Shown: piece after piece, positions 7,651 to 11,705 of the stretch
Numbering within the stretch: the stretch's first letter is position 1
How the letters are laid out: every line of letters starts with the position of its first letter
From: Spirochaeta sp. UBA2779
GTDB lineage: Bacteria; Spirochaetota; Spirochaetia; DSM-2461
Direction of reading: 5' to 3'
DNA: 11,705 bases
Assembly: GCA_002352375.1 (NCBI GenBank)
Contig: DEIH01000240.1
Span: forward strand, 1-11,705
Made by a program: the position numbers and the translations under genes
Notes under the pieces: generated by a model
What the model was told of the DNA's origin: nothing
Seen by the model: the letters and a program-made list of their open reading frames with translations, nothing else
The model's database searches: none

Positions 7651-7692
7651 TGACCACTGGCGCAAGGAGTAATAGCCCTGCGCCAGAGGTCA
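7651..7692. terminator. Strong hairpin between convergent deoD and ushA, probable bidirectional terminator
   Basis: A near-perfect inverted repeat lies in the 74-base gap between two convergent stops. TGACC (7651-7655) pairs with GGTCA (7688-7692), and CTGGCGCA (7657-7664) pairs with TGCGCCAG (7679-7686), separated by one A/A mismatch. Two further G-C pairs close an 8-base loop. That gives 15 base pairs. Neither side has a proper T-run after the stem, so it is not a classical intrinsic terminator. It could slow polymerase, protect both 3' ends or be a dispersed repeat. Confidence 0.55.
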
Positions 7693-7700
7693 CTTAAAAA

Positions 7701-9299
7701 TTACTGAGCCTCAATAACGGTAATTCGTCCATCAGTTTCAGGACTGATTGGTCCGCCAAGGTACTTCAGGAAGTCAATAACAACGTCTCTCTGGAAGGCT
7801 GAGGTGTCGTAGTGATAACCTGATTTCATCATAGTATAACCGTCTCCCCCGGCAGCCATAAAGGAATTGGTTGCAACTTTGTAGGTGGTGTTGGGATCCA
7901 CGGTTTTACCGTTGATGGTAAGATTCTGTACTTCTCCCACGCTGAAATTCACGGTGAACTCCACACCTTTTGAAACCTGCGGGAATCCGCCCTTGCCCCG
8001 GGGAATGGTGGCGATAAAGTCAAACATAGCCAGTACTTCAGACCCGGTCATTTCAACTGTCATAACTGAGTTATCGAAGGGAAGCACTTCGTAGATAATT
8101 TTTTTATCAATATCACCTTCAGGAATGCCTGCCCGGATGCCGCCGCCGTTCTGAATGGCAAAATCTGATCCCTGACCTTTTGTGGCCCAGAGCATGGCAT
8201 CAGCTACCAGGTTTCCCAATGGTGCTTCTTCCTTCCGGATATCTGTATTGTCAAAGAAACCTTCAGCGTTACTGATAACTTCAGAAAGCTTGGCTTCAAC
8301 CTGGTCGTAATACGGGGTGAGTGCCGCCAGCAGGTAGGGGTCTTCGGGAATTTCTTCACCGATAAAGGTGTAGACGCTGTTACCGTCGGCGTCTTTTGTA
8401 CGGTTTTTCAGATTGACCGGGATGGTTCCCCAGTTGAAATCGGTTACTTCACCATCTGTAATGGTAAGAACGGCTTTTCCTACCAGCAGGCCCCAGTTCC
8501 AGGCTTGAACGATGGGAGTGCCGTTTTCCCAGACAGGCTCTTCGATTTTAGAATGACTGTGGCCGTCAACAATAAGGTCGATACCATCGACATTGGCTGC
8601 CACTCTCCGGGAGCCATGGGTGTTATCATCGTAGAGTCCCATATGAACAAGAGCGATGATGATATCCACCTTGGGCTCCAGTTCGGCTACCATACGCCGG
8701 GCAACGGTAACTTCATCTTCAAATATCAGATCACCGGTGATAGAAGGCATGGTTACCTTGGGGGTTTCATCAGTCGTCAGGCCGAAAATTCCTACCCGGA
8801 AACCATCAAAAGTCTTGATGATGTATGGAGCCTCAGCAACCAGAGAACCATCGGGGTAATGAACATTGGCTGAGAGAAAGGGGAAACTGGCCAGCTGCAT
8901 CTGTTCGTTCAATGTGGTGAGCGGTTTATCAAACTCATGGTTTCCCAGGGTGAGTGCATCGTATCCCACATAGTTATAGCCGATTATATCCGGTGCTGAC
9001 TCATAGAAATTTGACTCAGGCCGGCCGGTATTCATATCCCCTGCATCAAGGATGAGGACATTGTCGTACATCTCTCTGGTGTTTTGTGCGATGGTGGCAA
9101 TAGCCGGTAAACCACCGAGATTCGGGGCTGGGTAGTTGTAGAACTTCAGTGGATGTCCGTGAAAGTCGTTGGTGTGCAGCACAACCAGTTCGCCGGATCC
9201 ATTAATCGGGCCTTCAACAGCCCCATTCGCCATTAACGCGATGGGAAGGACTGCCAGCAGCAGAATTGCTGCGATGGAACGAATATAACGTTTATTCAT
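7701..9299 (-). CDS. ushA: Periplasmic 5'-nucleotidase / UDP-sugar hydrolase
   Basis: This 532-aa exported enzyme removes phosphate from external nucleotides so that the nucleosides can be imported. Residues 1-24 form a signal peptide (MNKRYIR, then a hydrophobic core to about 22; likely cleavage near ALMA-NGA). The N-terminal metallophosphatase domain shows LHTNDFHGH (41-49; Asp45, His47), LDAGDMNTG (84-92; Asp88), GNHEFD (119-124; Asn120, His121), VHMG (218-221; His219) and DGHSH (245-249). The C-terminal substrate domain has LGNLVADA (361-368), GGGIR (385-389) and the base-stacking Phe408 (LPFDN) and Phe480 (FMAAGGDGY). The order and spacing match E. coli UshA along its length. The last UshA metal ligand, Gln254, appears as His249, a known variant in the family. 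An AAGGAGG (9306-9312 on the minus strand) stands 6 bases before the ATG. The neighbourhood of nucleoside uptake genes supports the role. Confidence 0.96.
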   Translation of the reverse strand: MNKRYIRSIAAILLLAVLPIALMANGAVEGPINGSGELVVLHTNDFHGHPLKFYNYPAPNLGGLPAIATIAQNTREMYDNVLILDAGDMNTGRPESNFYESAPDIIGYNYVGYDALTLGNHEFDKPLTTLNEQMQLASFPFLSANVHYPDGSLVAEAPYIIKTFDGFRVGIFGLTTDETPKVTMPSITGDLIFEDEVTVARRMVAELEPKVDIIIALVHMGLYDDNTHGSRRVAANVDGIDLIVDGHSHSKIEEPVWENGTPIVQAWNWGLLVGKAVLTITDGEVTDFNWGTIPVNLKNRTKDADGNSVYTFIGEEIPEDPYLLAALTPYYDQVEAKLSEVISNAEGFFDNTDIRKEEAPLGNLVADAMLWATKGQGSDFAIQNGGGIRAGIPEGDIDKKIIYEVLPFDNSVMTVEMTGSEVLAMFDFIATIPRGKGGFPQVSKGVEFTVNFSVGEVQNLTINGKTVDPNTTYKVATNSFMAAGGDGYTMMKSGYHYDTSAFQRDVVIDFLKYLGGPISPETDGRITVIEAQ

Positions 9300-9400
9300 A
9301 GAATTCCTCCTTGGAAATCAAGAGAATAAGTATAATCTCTAATTGAGAAGAAATGAATAAAAAAGAGATGAAATTGAATATACTTACTTCGGGGGAGTAA
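9300..9400. promoter_or_regulatory. AT-rich divergent promoter region between ushA and the PrsW-like gene
   Basis: This 101-base gap separates two divergent starts and is distinctly AT-rich. On +, an exact TATAAT is at 9331-9336, but the best -35 (TTGGAA, 9311-9316) is only 14 bases away. On -, the same place reads TATACT (9329-9334), which may serve ushA, again without a strong -35. A second + strand TATACT is at 9379-9384. The motif AATTGA occurs twice (9341-9346 and 9373-9378). TCTCTAATTGAGA (9337-9349) is a weak inverted repeat and a possible operator. The assignment of individual boxes is tentative. Confidence 0.4.
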
Positions 9401-10486
9401 ATGTCCAATGGATATTTCCGGTTAACATGGCTTATTTCATTGTTTATATCAGCCGGTGGGGCCTGGGTATGGCTTAAAATTGTTACCCGGGCGGACCCAC
9501 GATGGAAAGATAAGGGGCATCGCTGGTATTTGTACATTCTCTCAGGAATTGGATCACTGTATCTGGCTCGCTTGTTCTATTTCCTCGGGTACCAGATATA
9601 CGGCGGCAATCTTTACACCCCCTATGATGCGGCAAACGACTTGCAGTATTACCTGCTTATTAATGGACCATCGGAAGAATGGGCAAAATTTATTGTATTC
9701 TGGATTCTGGCCAGAGGATTCAAGAGGGTTAAGGAGCCACGGGACGGTGTTATCGTTGCTATGATGGTGGCTCTGGGTTTCAGTCTCTGGGAAAATATTA
9801 ATTTTCTGATGATGTTCGGTACAGGATCAATTCCGGTACGGCTAATCTCGGCATCCTCAGGGCACATGGCCTATGCGGCTATATGGGGATATTTTGCAGG
9901 TGAAGCGATACTGGAACCTCCATCGGGAGGGATTTTTTCGAAGTACCGATATGTTTTTACGGCGGTATTTGTTGTTTCCTTTGTTCATGGATTATTTAAC
10001 TTTCTGACCAGTTGGGTTGGATCGGGTTCCGGCCTTGCTCTGGATCTGGTGATGTATGCTGTAACCCTGATTGTTCTTGTTCAGGTCTGCAGGGTTCCAA
10101 GTGCATATCAGACCTTTCCATACGAAAAATCCTCAGAAGCTGTCAGGGCAATACGATCCGCACTGCTGAGAGATTCCGGGAATTCTCTGCTTTACAAACG
10201 TCTGGGCTATTACGAGCTTTATCTGGGACGTGAATCGGCGGCTCTTTCCAGCTGGAGAAAAATTGCCCTTAGCAGTAGAGGGCCGTATCTGAATGCATGG
10301 GTAACGATTCTTGATTCTCGTGCCGGAAAGGGACATGACAGGTTGGAACAAATCCTTTCCACGATGACGGGGAAAAGCCGAATAACATTAAAAAGACGCC
10401 TCAAGTTCTTTCTGAAATCCGGGTCGGATGTCTGGATACGACGGATTGAAGATTGGGAGCGGATCAAAGCCCCCTGCCGGAGATAA
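9401..10486 (+). CDS. PrsW-family glutamic intramembrane protease homologue with TPR-like C-terminus
   Basis: This is a 361-aa polytopic membrane protein of the PrsW/RseP-like CPBP-related clan, whose Bacillus member cleaves an anti-sigma factor inside the membrane. Motifs of the presumed active site are present in order: Glu92-Glu93 with Lys96 (SEEWAK), Glu131-Asn132 (GFSLWEN), His155 (SSGHMAYAAIWGY) and His196 (FVHGLFN). About seven hydrophobic segments span residues 8-228. Residues about 245-360 are soluble and basic. They include YKRLGYYELYLGRESAAL (265-282), which resembles one TPR helix pair and could bind a partner or substrate. The ATG follows GGGGGAG at 9391-9397, closer than ideal. 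No anti-sigma or sigma gene is adjacent, so the target is unknown. PrsW homology is from the motif pattern; proteolytic activity is inferred. Confidence 0.85.
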   Translation: MSNGYFRLTWLISLFISAGGAWVWLKIVTRADPRWKDKGHRWYLYILSGIGSLYLARLFYFLGYQIYGGNLYTPYDAANDLQYYLLINGPSEEWAKFIVFWILARGFKRVKEPRDGVIVAMMVALGFSLWENINFLMMFGTGSIPVRLISASSGHMAYAAIWGYFAGEAILEPPSGGIFSKYRYVFTAVFVVSFVHGLFNFLTSWVGSGSGLALDLVMYAVTLIVLVQVCRVPSAYQTFPYEKSSEAVRAIRSALLRDSGNSLLYKRLGYYELYLGRESAALSSWRKIALSSRGPYLNAWVTILDSRAGKGHDRLEQILSTMTGKSRITLKRRLKFFLKSGSDVWIRRIEDWERIKAPCRR

Positions 10487-10521
10487 CAGTTTATTCCTGG
10501 ATCTGTCTCTGTTAGCCAAAA

Positions 10522-10590
10522 TTATTCCTTGTTGATAACGTCAACGATATTCTCTACCAATCCCTTAATTTCATCTTCGGTTGTGCATCT
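10522..10590 (-). pseudogene. Possible C-terminal remnant of an unidentified protein
   Basis: On the minus strand a 22-codon stretch reads RCTTEDEIKGLVENIVDVIN, then K, E and a TAA stop. It looks like the amphipathic last helix of a cytoplasmic protein. It is preceded in frame by a TGA and has no start codon or ribosome binding site, so it cannot be a gene by itself. It lies directly beside the plus-strand membrane-protein remnant that begins near 10591, as expected if the 5' halves of two divergent genes were deleted together. The same bases are also open on the plus strand, so this reading may be chance. Confidence 0.25.
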
Positions 10591-10728
10591 TCAAACAATG
10601 CTATGCCGTTTTTCTTCCACGGGATGGGACTCTTCATGGTTATGCTTGTGGCAATCCTGACAGGCTGGGGGCGTGAATTTAAAGATACAACTGCAATTGC
10701 AGAAGAAAAAGCGATTACAGGGGAGTAA
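10591..10728 (+). pseudogene. C-terminal remnant of a membrane protein (probable transporter)
   Basis: About 45 codons ending in TAA encode a likely final transmembrane helix (PFFFHGMGLFMVMLVAILTG) followed by a charged cytoplasmic tail ending AEEKAITGE. This is the look of the C-terminus of a secondary transporter; I cannot name the family. The frame is open back to a TAG at 10513-10515, but residues before about 10591 (LVDNVNDILYQ) are not membrane-like. The ATG at 10603 has no ribosome binding site, so an intact 41-residue protein is less likely than a truncated gene. A classical intrinsic terminator starts 22 bases after the stop, as expected for a genuine gene end. Confidence 0.45.
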
Positions 10729-10739
10729 AAAACATTAAA

Positions 10740-11702
10740 TTAATCTAAGGAGGCTGCCCGGTTACGGGCGGTCTCGTTTTTTAGAACATCTCTGTATGGC
10801 ATCAACATTAAATCCTTCATATTTTTTACGATCCATCGTCTGATCGGCGGGATGGCTGCTATGATTCCAATGAACCTGAACTTAAGCAGCTGAAATGGCT
10901 GTTTATGAGGCATGGTATTGTAGATGCCATTTTTCCGGTAGTACCTGTAATCTGCAGAAAACACAATACTCAGCTGCATATATATCTCATCCCGGAACAA
11001 GTTGAGTCCCGCAACACCGAGAAATGTTGCCGGCCGTTGGTAGTTCTTTTCAAGGGAAAGGATAACCCGTCGGGCAAGAGCAATAACAGCCGAATCAGAA
11101 TCCCGGGTGGTAACAATACCGTTCAGATTTCCACCCTGCCATTCAACATATCCGGTAATACCTTCTCTGAGTGCGGGGTTTGCTGCAATATTTCCATCAA
11201 ATAGTATTGCAACCTGTTTTCCTCCCAGAAACGGCTGGTGAGTATGAAAGAATCCCCTGTCGATGAAGGCCTTCATTAATGAAGAGTGCCAGCGGCCGGT
11301 GATTTTGGCCGCAATAACGATAATATCAGCCGGATGAACTTTATCAAGATAAGTTTGAACTACTTCGTCGGTATCCCCGTATCGGCAGATATTTTTCGGC
11401 CCACAGTGCAGGCAGCCCAGACAGCCCCCGGCTATTCTTATCTTCTGGAGATTAACAATTTCAACAATATCATCAAAGGCAGAGCAAAATCTCTCTATAA
11501 TCGCTTCAAGATTACCTTCGGCACCATCAGTAATGATAGTAAGTTTTTTACCTGTTTTGACTGGTTCGGCTTCAATTAATACTTCTGGTATAGACCTTAA
11601 TCTGGAAGCTGTCGTTTTCTCGCAGGGTTCCTGTCGTGGGAATGCTCTTGTCGCCGGGTACCCATTCTTTATGGTATCAAGAAAAATATCGAAAAAACCC
11701 AT
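10740..11702 (-). CDS. Iron-sulfur flavoprotein (Isf/flavodoxin-fold NAD(P)H reductase-like)
   Basis: This 320-aa protein is probably a cytoplasmic FMN-dependent electron carrier or reductase. A flavodoxin fold begins near residue 53 (LTIITDGAEGN). A compact cysteine cluster follows: Cys94, Cys97, Cys100 and Cys106, the C-x2-C-x2-C-x5-C spacing of methanogen Isf [4Fe-4S] sites. ADIIVIAAKITGRWHSSLMK (125-144) and the following AFIDR (145-149) form the flavin-loop region. Residues 224-305 (PATFLGVAGLNLFRDEI, ADYRYYRKNGIY, MKDLMLMPYRDVL) look like the C-terminal part of clostridial and spirochaetal homologues. The first ~48 residues resemble the leader of NuoI-like ferredoxin proteins, but no ferredoxin follows. 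The last ~11 residues are encoded by the facing terminator, so the C-terminus may be an acquired extension. The ATG at 11702 is 3 bases from the window edge; the true start could lie further upstream and no ribosome binding site can be checked. Confidence 0.82.
   Translation of the reverse strand: MGFFDIFLDTIKNGYPATRAFPRQEPCEKTTASRLRSIPEVLIEAEPVKTGKKLTIITDGAEGNLEAIIERFCSAFDDIVEIVNLQKIRIAGGCLGCLHCGPKNICRYGDTDEVVQTYLDKVHPADIIVIAAKITGRWHSSLMKAFIDRGFFHTHQPFLGGKQVAILFDGNIAANPALREGITGYVEWQGGNLNGIVTTRDSDSAVIALARRVILSLEKNYQRPATFLGVAGLNLFRDEIYMQLSIVFSADYRYYRKNGIYNTMPHKQPFQLLKFRFIGIIAAIPPIRRWIVKNMKDLMLMPYRDVLKNETARNRAASLD
10750..10782 (+). terminator. Intrinsic (Rho-independent) terminator, + strand
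   Basis: An 11-bp stem pairs GAGGCTGCCCG (10750-10760) with CGGGCGGTCTC (10765-10775), with two G-T pairs, closing a GTTA loop. One G and then six Ts (10777-10782) follow. It fits the end of the truncated plus-strand gene, and it is also the first good terminator after the PrsW-like gene. It lies within the last codons of the minus-strand flavoprotein gene, which reads through the hairpin from the other side. Confidence 0.85.
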
Positions 11703-11705
11703 GAG

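Noticed and set aside
10531..10545. Inverted repeat GTTGA-TAACG-TCAAC
   Set aside because: Five-base arms are expected by chance and it lies inside the putative minus-strand remnant (codons V-D-V-I-N).
10603..10728. Independent 41-residue single-helix membrane peptide gene
   Set aside because: The ATG has no Shine-Dalgarno sequence and the open frame extends further upstream, so a gene remnant is the better reading. It remains possible.
10746..10753. Perfect Shine-Dalgarno-like TAAGGAGG on +
   Set aside because: No ATG, GTG or TTG lies at a useful distance. The bases are part of the terminator stem and of the facing gene's last codons.

Overview
The window looks like chromosomal DNA of a Gram-negative-type bacterium. 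A periplasmic UshA with a clear signal peptide, a BmpA-class nucleoside ABC transporter, a PrsW-type membrane protein with a TPR-like tail and a clostridial/spirochaetal-looking iron-sulfur flavoprotein would fit a free-living, mostly anaerobic spirochaete (Spirochaetota). That placement is an impression from gene families, not proven. No rRNA, tRNA, CRISPR array, IS element or phage gene was seen.

Positions 1-5583 (+ strand) hold the distal part of a tightly packed operon: the C-terminal end of a nucleoside ABC ATPase, two permeases, a RihA-like nucleoside hydrolase, a RihC-like nucleoside hydrolase and a cytosine/guanine/SAH-deaminase-like amidohydrolase. Adjacent genes overlap by 8, 4, 1 and 4 bases, and the last gap is 5 bases. 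The second hydrolase starts at a TTG overlapping the previous stop codon. The operon imports nucleosides, splits them to ribose plus base, and probably deaminates a base or nucleoside.

Positions 5616-9299 hold single genes on alternating strands: an M20D peptidase/amidohydrolase (-), the purine nucleoside phosphorylase deoD (+) and the periplasmic 5'-nucleotidase/UDP-sugar hydrolase ushA (-). deoD and ushA converge on a strong hairpin. Together with the operon they form a route from extracellular nucleotide to nucleoside (UshA), to the cytoplasm (ABC transporter), to base by hydrolysis (two hydrolases) or phosphorolysis (DeoD), and then deamination.

Positions 9300-11705 are less ordinary. 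A PrsW-family glutamic intramembrane protease homologue with a TPR-like C-terminus is divergent from ushA. After it comes a 250-base stretch that looks like a deletion scar: the last codons of a membrane protein on +, possibly the last codons of another protein on -, and a textbook + strand intrinsic terminator that now lies inside the 3' end of the facing gene. That gene, on -, is an Isf-type flavoprotein with a compact four-cysteine cluster. Its first ~48 residues resemble the leader of NuoI/FHL-type ferredoxin proteins, but the ferredoxin domain is absent.

No wholly new system is evident. The strongest leads are the degenerate gene junction with its orphan terminator, the ferredoxin-less flavoprotein architecture, the TPR-tailed PrsW protein and the non-standard active site of the amidohydrolase.
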